From Coix lacryma-jobi var. lacryma-jobi (lineage: Eukaryota; Streptophyta; Magnoliopsida; Poales; Poaceae), in NCBI GenBank assembly GCA_009763385.1, contig VDCT01000284.1, positions 1-64,000 on the forward strand: 64,000 nucleotides of DNA. Reading direction: 5' to 3'. Within the stretch, counting starts at the first letter, position 1. The number at the start of each line of letters is the position of its first letter. The position numbers and the translations under genes are program-made. Positions 34,448 through 45,822 of the stretch are shown in pieces. Under the pieces are notes generated by a model that ran no database searches, was not told the origin of the DNA, and saw only the letters and a list, made by a program, of their open reading frames with translations.

Positions 34448-35226
34448 CTGTAAGAAGTTATCCACACGGTTTTTAATTAGTTGAAACAACTTTTATTAGA
34501 AAAACGGGACGGAAACCATAAGGAAGGAAGTAAGATTAATGCAAAGTTGTATGATCATGATGCATGAGCGTAACATACGTCCTCACTGCCTAACAATCTA
34601 TCGGCTAGACGGTGGCATACGCGTTCACTCATAGCGTTAACTATACGTACTACACGTTCGCAAGTTAGCGTACCTGCAGAAGAAACCATTCCAGCCCTTC
34701 CCACAGTATGAATAGCATGCACTGCGACAATTTAAATCTAATACTCTCTTAGGTGTACACCCGGTATACACGTAAGCAGTATATGCACCCATCATAAATT
34801 TATTACTCCCACAATCAATACTTTCACATATACTTGTGTGGAACAGGTATACGCGTCAGTATCATATAAGCACTTTCCCTAGATTGGCGGTTGTCCAATC
34901 ATGCTCTCACAACTCCCATTACCTTTAGCGTAGAGGCAATTGATCCATACATTACTATTCCGAGGAATAGCATCCATACAATTTCACCCTTGCCGTATGG
35001 ACGACAGAATAAACAGAAAATAAGTATGATGCACGACCCCCAAAGTTAGTACTTAAATAGCCACCTAAGTTCCTATTGGGCATAAGGACTTGATCAATGG
35101 CACACCTTACTCTTGGTCAAAAAGGTTTTTCAAATCCTAATATAGCTATAAGTTCTTGTCAAATAGGCAATTTTTAATTGAAAATACGGTTTTTCAAATA
35201 CACTTGTGAACAGTAACGCTAACCAC
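34448..35226 (-). other. 5' leader of Tekay-1 with splice-like signals
   Basis: About 780 bp with no convincing ORF. Minus has a donor-like CTGCAG|GTACGC (GT at 34673-34672) and an acceptor-like ATAACTTCTTACAG ending at 34448, directly before the H3-tail ATG. Such an intron would be 226 nt. Confidence 0.45.
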
Positions 35227-35238
35227 GCTCTGATACCA
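35227..35238 (-). other. Primer-binding site of Tekay-1
   Basis: On minus TGGTATCAGAGC, the standard initiator-Met tRNA site of plant LTR retrotransposons, 2 nt from the 5' LTR end. Confidence 0.85.
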
Positions 35239-35240
35239 GC

Positions 35241-38200
35241 TGTGACAGAACCGACCAATTTGTACCAGATTAAGCACCGAATCGCTGCTTTCACAGAGAC
35301 TACAAGTACTTAAGCTCGTACAAACCCGGTAGTCCGGAAATCTCGAAGGATTTCAAGTCATTCAACTTTAACCAAGATCGTAATAGATTAGCGTACATGC
35401 CCACAAGGTACATTCAGTTCGCACATAGTTCAAATACATCGGAGTTCGATAGTTATTACAAACCATAGTTTCGAATTCAAGCGGAAGCAACATAGTTTTG
35501 AAACACAAGTCCTTGGTTCACAATACGGTGCCATATGCCTGATCTGTCCACAAAAGCATCAGGAAAGATAAGGATTGACCATGCCCATGGTCTAGTCACT
35601 GCCCTCGACGGGATACAGACAGTTCTCGCAGTAGCCGAAGAAACACTGCCCATCTGCAACAACAAGGGATAGCACCCTGAGTACGAGAAGGTACTCAGCT
35701 AGACTTACCCGTCATAAACCAGAAATAATTGACACCAAGGATTATGCAAGGCTGTATCTGAGGTTGGCCACACTTACCTTTTTGCATAAAAGCATTTTAT
35801 TATTAAATAGTCCTCATTAGAGCATTAGCAGTCACTTTTATGTAATCAGCCTGATTATCTAGATTTGCACCTGATCTAGAGCAAACACTTGACTATTTAT
35901 TCAAGCAAGAGTGACTATTTCATCAATAGCCTTTCAGATTCACCAACCACCATCATTAATTCCATATATTACTACGGTAACACATGCTCAGTCAAGTTAC
36001 TCACTAACCAGGAGCGATGGCGATTATAATCGATTCCTACCAGCTGGGGACAAAATGTCGCACACTCGCCCGACACACCCTGCCAGGCGGCCGTTGGCGA
36101 CCACTCAGGAGGTTCGAGAACCCAAATCGCGGGACGGCCATGGACCCTTCTACACCGAGGGTTATCTCAATGCCAGGTCGCTCAAGCTATTAACTGCCCA
36201 CGGTCATGCCAGGTCGATCAGGCCCTGCCTGCCCTCGGACCATGCCAGGTCGATCAGAATAGTTGCCCACGGTACATGTAAGGCCCTGGGTGTTAGGCGT
36301 CAACGTCTCCGTCACCCGGCTCGAAACACCTTACTCGGCTTCACGGGAGGTACTCCGACCTACTCCGTTAAGTGATTGACGCGTTCAAAATGACTGAGGT
36401 GTGCCTTCGTCGGGTCCTAATCGACACAGACGGGAGACTACTAGCACACAGAACCCATGTCCCTGCTGCTCCTACATCCCGCCCGGTCTCAGATTAATTA
36501 TCACATGGTTATTTCCATGATAGCACCAGGCTAGTCATGATCAGTATCCACCTATATGCGGGAGACAGGAAATCACCCGACTTTTACCGGTCTAAGCAGG
36601 GCTAAGCATATAATCGAGCCTAGACCTAACAGGGATCACAAGATAATATTTGCAGGTGGACAAGGATAATTAATCAATGCAGCAACGGTATCACACAACT
36701 CCTATAACCTAATGCAACAATCATATCAGGTTAACTTGTAAACGGTAATTTGCAAACCGTAGGAGAAAAATGCTCCGGGGCTTGCCTCGCTCGAAGTCGG
36801 CGGGGCGGTGATCACGGCACTCCGGCAGGTCCTCAGCGTCTCCTTCTGGGATCCCCTCCTCGGTTGTCTCCTCCTGACGCTGCTCCTCCGGCGTGCCTTG
36901 GGCTTCCACTACCGACCCTGCATGATGCGGTTCATGAATGAATAACATGAATGCACATGGGATGCACGGTGATGCAACATGGAGTAACAATCAGGAGATA
37001 AGCACATGTCATCTACTGCTACTCACTTATTTAATTTAACATACTACTTACTAAGTCTTGTTGTCACCACATCAGAGTCTACTTAACGGGTTTATTACCC
37101 TCTAAATATTTGTAGAATTAAATCTAGTTAATTAGGCCTATAGCAGTAACCTATCCTAGGCAGCTTCATAAAAATCTATAAAAATTACTGGAGATTAATA
37201 GTACTTAATCTAACCCTCTGTCCAAATTTCATCCCATTTGGACCTAGACTCTATCCCCTATGAAAAAGACAAAATCTATCATGAACAGGTGCTTTGAACT
37301 ACTCACCCTAGCAACAAGTGTCAAACAACAGATTTCTTATTTTTCTGCTGTGACTTCCTAGCATAAGAGCAATGTGCTTAAATTCTCAGGTTCATATTCC
37401 TCATATTTTAATTACTACAAAAATAAACAAGGAAACGACATTTAACCATTTTAAAAGCTACTGTCAAATTAATTCATAGAATAACCTCATATTGTATTTT
37501 TCTCTGAACTACACATTCCATACAAACCTAACAAAACTGGAATCACATTTTTCTGACTTATACATAATTAGTTATGCATTTACCAAGTTATCAGCACTTT
37601 TCTAATTAAAAGCATCTACACATAAAAGTATCACCAAGAATGCATTCAACAGTTTTCACTGATAGATCTAAACATGCTTGACCTAACAAAATTTGTTTCA
37701 CACAGGATTTGGACATAAAATGAGCCTTGTAGGAATTTTTGAAGCCTTTACATGGATTCTGCAAACACATTTAAAAGAAAACACAAACCTAATATACGGA
37801 CTTCGCCGAGGCACAGGACATGGCTTCGGCACACTCAGCGCGACTCGCCCGAGGCTTCGAGGCAAGGCTTCGGCGCCTTCAGCGCGATTCGGCTGAGGCC
37901 CGAGGCTCAGACCCATTTCTCCGATTCGCCCGAGGCACACTGACAGTCGAGGCTAACCTATTCAGGTCGAGGCCACTGACTCAACCGAGACTAGCTGATC
38001 TCAACCGAGGCTTACTTGGCTCGACTCGACCGAGGCTTACTTGGCTCGACTCGACCGAGGCTTACTTGGCTCGACTCAACTGAGGCTTACACAACCGACC
38101 CGATCGAGGCTCGAGGCGAAGGCTCGGTTCATCCGACTTACCGAGGCCTACGGCAACCAGGCTCTTCCCTTTTCTGCTAGTCGGGGCCCGCTGGTCAGGG

Positions 38201-39750
38201 CGACCAAGCTTCCGAGGCCAGGCTCGGCACGTTACCGCGCGAGGCCAGGCTCGGCAGTCAACGGCGGAGTTTGGCGCCGTGGTCGTTGACCGGCCCTAAC
38301 TCGTCGACGGCGACACTTCGGGGCGACACTGAGACCATCGTTGGGTGCGGGTTTACGAGACGAACACGACCGACTAACTGGCTGAGCCAGAGGGATACCG
38401 GAGCAAGCTCGACGGCGGCCATGGCGGAGCGGCGGCTCTGCGACTCGGCGGCGGAACTCTCCCCGGCGGCTTTGCGACTCGGCAAGGCTAGCACTAGCCC
38501 ACGCAAGACCTAAGCAACCTATTGGAGCAACTCCCAGGCTTCGGCATCCCCGGCATTGCCCGGCGCGATGCACGGCGGCGGTCCATGACGGACACAGCGC
38601 GACTGGCCCGTGGTCCGGCGAGCTCAGGGCGCGAGAGGGGTCTCCATTTGACTCTAAGCTACTACGGCGGTAGAGAAGACTAGAACATGGCTCGGTTTGG
38701 GATGGCTTGGCCGGAGATGACCGGTCCACATGAAGGTCACGGTGGCGGCCATGGCGGAAGCTTGCGGATGGCGTCCGCTGTTCCGGCAGCTAGAGAGGAA
38801 GAGAGGTGGAACCAACTCTTACCGAAGAAAGAGGAGACCGAGACGGAGAGACTGGCGAAAGGAATCGAACGGCGGTGCGGCGAGCAGCGAGTAATCGCTC
38901 GCCGGAGTTCGGCGGCAAAGGCGGTTCGGGCTAACTGGAGAAGATGGTGGAGTGGCTGGCGCGCTGGTGAACGAATGCTCTCCTGGCTTGCAAGCGCAAG
39001 GCGGACGAAGGCAAAAGGAACAAGTGCCTGAGTGCGTCGCACCTGGCCAGTTCCCGTCGGGGGAACTCCCGACCGGACGCGGGCGGCGTCAGGCGTCGAG
39101 CTCCACGCGGCGGGCATGCACCGAGCTCCTGGGCGTCGTGGCGAGTTTGCAGAGAGCGAGGGGGGTGACATGGCGCACGCGGCGCAAAACCGCGGGCGGC
39201 GATGCCGGTGGTTTTGCCGGCCAGCGAGGCGGTCTCGCGGCGGCGGCAGGCTCGGTCCGGCGCGGAGGGAGCGGCGCACGCGCGGGGAGGAAGAGAGGGA
39301 CTGACCGGTGGGGTCCACGGTCAAGATTAAACTAAAGAGGTTTTGTTTCAAACTTTGATGCTCTATAACTTCTAAACTAGACCGAACTAGGAAAAGGTCC
39401 CAACAGCAAAGTTGCTTAGAATTTTGTAAGGAACAAATCATCCTTAAGGCTCCAGTCCAAATTCTGTTGTTTAAAAGAAATTTAGTGCTAAACCATTTTT
39501 CTAATGCAAGAAATCCTAACTAAAAGCTTTTTTCTGAGAAAGTGCTTTAAAGCAAAGTTGTTCCCCTCATCAAGATCTACAACTTTGTTATAAGGCACTT
39601 GGTCAGAAACAGTAAGCATAACAAGGTTACACTAGAGACCAAACAAGGACTTAAGCCTTCAACAAACATATGCACATGAAATGATGAGATGCTATGCTTA
39701 TGCCATGCCAAATTATGCATTTAGGGATTGCTTAACACCGGGGTGTTACA
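35241..39750 (-). repeat. 5' LTR of Tekay-1
   Basis: 4510 bp, same borders as the 24177-28674 copy. Differences seen by eye are mainly one-base indels in short homopolymers (for example CACCGG against CACCCGG near 25255/36316, TTCGGGCG against TTCGGGGCG near 27248/38319) with few substitutions. The 3 x 25-bp repeat is at 38006-38080. Confidence 0.92.
38006..38080. repeat. Tandem 25-bp repeat, three copies (5' LTR)
   Basis: Same three units as 26936-27010 in the partner LTR; copy number is equal in both LTRs. Confidence 0.9.
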
Positions 39751-40555
39751 CTCGCCGCCGCTTCTAAACCTAGACCCCGCGCCCTTGCTTCCCACCTCGC
39801 CACCGGCCGCAGTGCCACCCCGCGCTGCTCCTCACCGCCGGCTACCATACTTGCGTCCTCCTTCGGTCCGCCGCGCTCGCAGCTGCTTCCTTCACGCGCC
39901 CTCGCTAGCCTCGTGGCCATGCCCTCCGCCGAGTGTCGCCTTCCTCGCCGGTGGTCAGTCCTCACCGGAGTTCATTCCTTGCTCGCCGGAGCTCGTCCTC
40001 GTCTTTCCCATCTCTGGTGACTACTTCCTCGGCCAGCAGCCCCACCCCACCGTGAGCACCCACCCTTTCCTATCTCTATGCATGCAAGGTGTTCGATGTA
40101 ATGCCCAAACCACCTTTCATGCCCATTTTAACTCGTTTGTTTTGCCAAATTCTCACGCAGATCCTTCCGACGAGAGCTCGTGGTGCCCCAACGTGTCGGC
40201 TTCTTATCCCTGCTTTGTTGGTTCGTCGCGTTTCGTCAGGTAGCAAAGCCTTTGTCCTCTTCTCATCTCATTTGCTTTGCTTCCGATAGGGTCCTTTCTT
40301 CTCTAATAATAAATGCTATATATATCCCTATCTATCTCCTGCAGCGAGCCAGGACCGTGTCAATGAGTTTAGTTTGGCAGTGTGATAGTGACATCTTATC
40401 TGGGCCAAGCTCGCGGATATGGAATGAGGCCAAGCCTCTGAGGTTCAGTCTAGTATCTTGTCTGTCAGTGGTTTCTTGGTAGTGGGGGTTTGTCAGCGAC
40501 AGTGGTTCAGTGGGTATTCTCAGTGTCAGTTGGCAGTGGTTCTCTTCTTGTAGCG
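39751..40555 (+). other. GC-rich sequence of unknown origin left of the coding remnant
   Basis: Starts CTCGCCGCCGCTTC at the chromovirus border. It is C/T rich and looks like a plant 5' leader or first exon, then turns AT-richer, with intron-like CTGCAG near 40345. An open + frame runs to 40243 but shows only Pro/Ser/Ala-rich residues and no domain. It is not homologous to the LTR at 43533. Confidence 0.3.
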
Positions 40556-43090
40556 ATGGCACACTGCAAGAACGTCGGTGGAGGTCCCGGGGCAGATCCT
40601 CCTCCCCCTCGTCCTCCTTCAGGTGACAAGGGGAAAGGGAAGCAGAAAGTTGTAACGAAGAGCGCAAGAGGTTAGATCGTGACTCAGAGATGGCCTTAGC
40701 AGTGGCACAGGTAGCCGAGAGAGCAGAGAGGGGTGGACAGTTGAGCGGTCTCCGAATTCGCGATCAGCTTACAGAGCAGCAGCAGCAGGCCCTGCTTCAG
40801 AGTGAGGGGGAGTGTTTTGCATCCAGGCCCGCAGTTCTCTCTTGACGACCCGGTCGAGGCACTCCCTCTAGACTTCCGCTTTCTGTCAGCAGCAGCGCTT
40901 CTGCGGTAGCCGCAACTTCAGCGGGTGGTTCAGCGCAGCTACAGAGATCCAGGCGGAGGGTCAGACAGAGGAGCAGCCAGCTCATCAGCCGGTTCGCAGG
41001 TCCACCCATTCTCACACTCAGGTTTTTCCTAGGCCTGAGAGGCAGAGGCGGGGTGGTCGACCCCCTCCGAGGCCACAGGACCCGCACCTGTGGAGCACTT
41101 GGACCTGCGGCCGCTACACAGCATCAGGTCAGGTGCAGGTCCTTCAGTTAGTCCCTTACGAGGAGTGGTTTCCCAGCTGCTAGGCACCCTCAGGCCTCCG
41201 AGGGTTTTACACAGTGCTTCAGGAGGACTTCTACACAGCCTATGTCAACAACGACGTTCACATCTGACCTCACAGAGTTTGCCCGCTCGAGGACATAGTC
41301 GCCGCTGGAGGAGAGGCCATCCGTCCTATGCTCTCTTACCTGCCAGGCTTGGCGGATCTTCTTGGACGAGTGGTCAGTATGTTGAGGACTGGGTGCGACA
41401 GTTCTACGCGTCCCTATGGATCTCCCTAGATCACCGGTTCTTGCACTTTGCTTTATGAGGTCGATCTTACAGGCTTTACAGCTCCAGGGCCGAGAGTACC
41501 TTGGTTTGATAGCACATGAGACGAAGATTCACACCTTGTGCTATGACAAGATAGAGCCACCACGGCGTCCCCATGCAGGGGAGATTCCACCAGCAGATAT
41601 CGTCCGTGCCTGCTTACGAGAGCCATTCCGAGAGGGGGTCTAGCCAGCGTCCTCGTGACTTGACGTCGATGGACCGTCCCGTGAACGAGGTTATGAGGCG
41701 CACTATTCTGCCTCAGATAGGCTACAGAGAGGGTTGACACGGATTCAGCTTTGGCTAGTTCACCACTTGGTCTCCCAGCTCGAGTTTGATATTTGGGACG
41801 TGATTATCTCTGAGATGGAGGACACACTTGCAGAGGGCTTCAAGGGTCACCAACAGCTTCCATATGCCCTTGGATTTGTGTTATTCTGAGGAAGATGATT
41901 TCGGCCTTGATTGCCCCACTCTCACAGTCTCAGACTGAGTCCCCCGTGTACGACACTCGCCAGATCATTGGGTCAGTCCAGACACTCGTCCCAGGATGCA
42001 GCGACAGAGGCTAGTTGTTCCTAAGACAGAGGCAGAGCAGGACGAATCAGTTTGTCAGCTGGCAGAGGCAGAGTTGGCAGATCTTGAGGCAGAGGCAGAG
42101 GAGCCCGACCTTCAGAGATCCCGACCGACAGCTCAGGCGAGGACTACGCTCCTCTTCCGAGGATGCCACCAGCAGCTCACGACTCAAAGGCCTCCTCGTC
42201 TTGTATGGCCAGCTCCGACCCAGCTCTTCTTGCTATACTCACACGAATGGAGCAGCAGCAGTCTCGGCTTACTGAGGAGGTCCAGCGATTGGTTGAGGTG
42301 CAGAGGTGTCAGGCTCAGGAGCAGGCCAGAATTGCAGAGGCACAGGCAGTTGTCGTAGCTCAGGCTCAGGAGCGGCAGGATGCTCTCCAGAGGCAGATGA
42401 TCGCACTTCAGGCTCAGACACTAGCCTTCAGGCAGAGGTGGCAGCAGTTCCACAGTTACCAGAGCCGCCTCAGTTTCCGCAGCAGCAGCCCGGACCGTCG
42501 ATGTTGTTTTACTCGACCCTTCCTCCATCGTCAGTCTTGCCCTTCCCTCAGTACACACAGTGGTTCACTTCACCTGTGACAGGACAGCTTCCCAGTTCCC
42601 GCCGATCCACTCAGGCTTCACTCCCACTCAGACAGAGTCGGTTCTTGTGACCCCCAGGAGTTTGGAGGCTATGTTCTGCGAGCTCACCGGCCCCTACACC
42701 GCCAGAGTTTCACTTGTCGGTGACTTCCGCTCTAGCTCCTGCTCCCGCTACTGGTACTACAGACACCTAACCTTCGTCAGTAGCGTCGTCCGAGCCACCA
42801 GTCACCCAGAGCCAGACCTTGCCAGTCACTTCAGCACCTGAGGCTACTTTCACTGCGTCAGTGGCAGCAACTGAGACAGTGGATCCTCCTCCAGCCCAGA
42901 GCTTGCACAGCCAGAGATTCCCGAGCCAGAGGTAGCGCCAGAGACTACTGAGCAGACCTAGACTGCTTCACCGCCACTTCTTGTGTCAGAGGGTCAGCCT
43001 GCATAGAGTTCATCATGCGATGAGGAGGCTCTTCTTGCTTAGTTTGAGGCTATCCCGTGTACCTCGTTGCCTGGCTCGTCTGCTCCTGTC
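40556..43090 (+). pseudogene. Remnant of a plant-transposon-type protein (Gag-like?), Gln-rich coiled coil
   Basis: Starts MAHCKNVGGGPGADPPPP with a basic GKGKQKVVTK stretch, then AEMALAVAQVAERAERGG-like helices in another frame. Central pieces such as FYTAYVNNDVH, EDWVRQFYASLWIS, EPPRRPH, RTILPQIGYREGLTRIQLW and LEFDIWDVIISEMEDTLAEGF are of the kind annotated as 'putative plant transposon protein' in grasses (from memory, not searched). The last third is a Gln-rich coiled coil (QAQEQARIAEAQAVVVAQAQER at about 42300-42380). Frameshifts and stops occur throughout; it is surely dead. It may represent the Gag-like gene of a non-autonomous family. Confidence 0.5.
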
Positions 43091-43532
43091 CCGCCTTCAG
43101 ACCCTTAGTTTTGGTACTTGATGCCAAAGGGGAGAGGGAGCGTATGTTAGACTTAGGGGAGCTTGTGAGAGGGTCTCGGTTCTTTTGTGTGATCCCTGCA
43201 CTCATATGCATACATGTTTGTCTTATGCACTTGTACGTTATGCGTATGTCTTTTGGTTGTGACATGGTATGCTTCACTCGTTATATAGTACATGTCACTT
43301 GGTTATGCACATTTATTTTGCTTCCGCACTTATTCTCCGATAAATGAGCTTGTTCATAAGTACTTGGTTTAATTCTTATATGTTGAGTACTTATGTGGAC
43401 TTAGTTTGTATAAGTATGCCTAACCCTTTTTGATCTTATTGTCACATGCTTATATAAACCAAGTGGTTGAAAAACCTCACCTCTCTTTCAAACATACTTG
43501 AGGTTGTCATCAATCACCAAAAAAGGGAAGAC
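43091..43532 (+). other. Non-coding 3' region before the LTR
   Basis: T-rich, with GGGGAGAGGGAG at 43128-43139 and AAAAAAGGGAAGAC directly before the LTR, the latter a degenerate Sirevirus-type purine tract. Confidence 0.5.
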
Positions 43533-45052
43533 TGTGAGCATTTAGGCCCCCCTAGTGGGTTTCGGTGATTGGATGACAATGGTAAATAACTATGACTAAC
43601 GTGTGTTTTGCAGAAACAGTGAGTTAGTCATGGTAATGATGATCGATTGGGCACAATGGTATTCATGTCCCCTTGTTGATGGAATTCGTTCGGTTTTCAA
43701 AGGATGGACGACGAAGATGGTGATAGGCTAGCTCTAAGTGTCACATGGTGTTGGAGGACACTTAGAGTAGCATAGGTCTTTGTTTTTATCTTTGGCCATA
43801 TTATTAAGGGGAGTTTGAATGGGTAGATTGGCCTAGGTGAGACTTTTGAGTTAGGTGTGGTGCACACTTGTTAACCAAAGCCCTTGGTAGCTTAGAAAGG
43901 TCCGTAAGATCATAAGGAAGAAAGTTTGTGAAGGGAGCATCGCAAACCAAAGTCGTTTTAGACTTCTAATTGTGACCGGACGCTGGAACTCCCTTTGATC
44001 GGATGCTAGGGTATGCGTCCGGTCAGTGCAGTTCGACTGTGTCTGAGTTCGGGTGTGACTGGACTCACCCGCAGTGAGTGATCGGACGCACCAGGGGGAT
44101 GAGTCCGATCCAACTCAGAGAGGTTCCAGAGAGGGTTTTTCGCGATTGGGCACGTCCGATCAAAGGTGATCGGACACATGGTAGAGTCCGATCACGAGTT
44201 CATACATGTGTAAGTGCTGGCGTGAGCTAGCCATTGGGCACTGACCGACGCGTCCGATCACCCCGACAGGTGCGTCCGATCAGTACTTAATTGGCTAGCT
44301 GTACCCCTTCGGGCATGTTTTGAGTTGGGGGTATAAATGTGCCTCCACCTCCTTCATGCTGTTACTCTTGCTCATTTGAAAGGTTGACAAACACATAGTG
44401 ATTGCAAGTGAGTGCAAGAGCCTAGTGAGGTTGAGAGATTTGATAATCGAGTGATCAAACACCTCATTAGTGAAAAGAGAGTAGCAAGTGTGCATCCACC
44501 CATCTCATTAGCCTTGCGTCGGTCAAGTGAGAGTTCTAGCTTGTTACTCTGGTGATCGGCATCACCTAGACGGCTTGGTGGCGATCAGAGAGCTTGGTGA
44601 TCATCCGAGGCTTTGTGGATGACCCAAGCTAAGTTGTGACCGGTAGTGAGCGATTCACCGGCCGGAGTGGCGAAGAATCAATTCATAGTGAGCACTTGAT
44701 CCTTGCGCGGATCAGGGGGGAGCGATACCCTTGCGCAGGTGCTCCAACGAGGACTAGGGGGGTGTGCCGACACCTCGATAGCGTGGCAAAAAGATCGTCG
44801 AGTCATTTCTACTCTCTTTACATACACATTTACATTTGAACAATTCAATTCCGCAAATTACTTGTTGTACGTTCATATTTGAATTGCCATGCTAGAGTAG
44901 GAATGGAATAGGTATAGTCTTTTTGTGTGGTAGAGTTTAGAGAAACACACATCAAAGCACAAAGGGTTAATTGGGCTTGCTAGGATTTAATTATCGCAAG
45001 AATTTTTAGAAAGCCCAATTCACCCCCCCCTCTTGGCATGTTGATCCTTTCA
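43533..45052 (+). repeat. Sirevirus-like LTR (third family)
   Basis: 1520 bp, TGTGAGCATTTAGGC to TTGATCCTTTCA. The end CCCAATTCACCCCCCCC resembles the ends of the Sirevirus A and B LTRs (CCCATTCACCCCCC). It has a TATA box TATAAAT at 44332-44338 and upstream palindromes of the GATCGGACGCGTCCGATC type (43974-44283). Confidence 0.7.
43974..44283 (+). repeat. Palindrome cluster upstream of TATA, third LTR family
   Basis: About ten GACCGGACGC, GATCGGACGC and GCGTCCGATC words in both orientations in 310 bp, ending about 50 bp before the TATA box at 44332. Confidence 0.75.
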
Positions 45053-45597
45053 GGGTCAACAAAGCTTAATTTAACTCAATGCAATTATTAGTCATATTTA
45101 TATTGGAAACTCTCCGAACTCTAGTGTGTTTTAGAACAGATAGTACTAACTCAGATAATCACATATTCGATCTGTCAATTACCTAGACTTTAGATCAAGC
45201 ATTTGCTACCCATGCAGTTCATTTCATTTTAAGCATCATTATTAATGGAGAACTGCGGATACATGGGTGTATGCCGAGTCTCTGAGTGATGAGTGATTGT
45301 CAACTGGATAATGCGCATGTTCTTTGCTTGTGTTGTGCAGGTGTCGAGCACGGATACAGTGATCAAAGAAGGTGAAGGACAAGTAGAGACGTGCCGTGCC
45401 GATGGACCGAGAGTGGCAAAGGGCGGACGTGAGGCTTGGACTGAGGGACCGGTGGCCTGAGGATCAGCTGTGGTGGCTGACAGCCTGGGACAGCGACGAG
45501 CGGAGACTTGCGGGTGGATGGGGTGCACAGGCGGTGCATCCCATCTACGGCTCAGTTTGGTGGTTGAGCCACAGAAAAACCACCGAGTGGACGGTTT

Positions 45598-45822
45598 CCA
45601 GGTTTGGGCCTCAAAACCTGGGCGCTGATGGTTTCCGAGTTTGGGCCACAAAACAGGGCTGAGGACGGTTTCCAGGTTCGGGCCTCAAAACCTGGGTGCT
45701 GCGGGTCTGCTGAGTTTGGGCCACAAAACTCAGGCGATGGTCGGCTAGTTTCCGGTTTGGGCCTCAAAACCGGGGGTTGGCTGTGAAGGCTGGTTTTCCC
45801 GGTTTGGGCCATAAAACCGGGG
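45598..45822 (+). repeat. Hairpin array, LTR B (5' copy)
   Basis: Six units with loop GGGCCTC/GGGCCAC at 45598, 45635, 45672, 45709, 45752 and 45798. Arms pair as CCAGGTTT/AAACCTGG, CTGAGTTT/AAACTCAG, CCCGGTTT/AAACCGGG; the second unit is decayed. The period is about 37-46 bp. Confidence 0.85.

Larger units (their letters stand above)
24177..39750 (-). mobile_element. Nearly intact Ty3/gypsy chromovirus, Tekay/Del type (Tekay-1)
   Basis: Minus strand: 5' LTR 39750-35241, primer site 35238-35227, leader, an extra ORF with an H3-like tail (34447-33428), gag-pol (33103-28710) with a C-terminal chromodomain, purine tract 28690-28675, 3' LTR 28674-24177. Total 15.6 kb. The LTRs look about 99% identical by eye, so the insertion is recent. 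Gag-pol has a single frameshift. The 5-bp flanks differ (TCGGC at 24172-24176, CTCGC at 39751-39755), so no target-site duplication is seen. Confidence 0.9.
39751..45052 (+). mobile_element. Degenerate non-autonomous element with Sirevirus-like 3' LTR
   Basis: Holds a decayed coding region (about 40556-43090) related to plant-transposon proteins without RT or integrase, a non-coding end with AGGGGAGAGGGAG and AAAAGGGAAG purine runs, and a 1520-bp LTR (43533-45052). No 5' LTR or primer site was found to the left, where the chromovirus LTR abuts at 39751. Whether 39751-40555 belongs to the same element is not certain. Confidence 0.5.

Noticed and set aside
45053..45253. A small gene or element between two LTRs
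   Set aside because: 201 bp of AT-rich sequence with no ORF, repeat or terminal motif.
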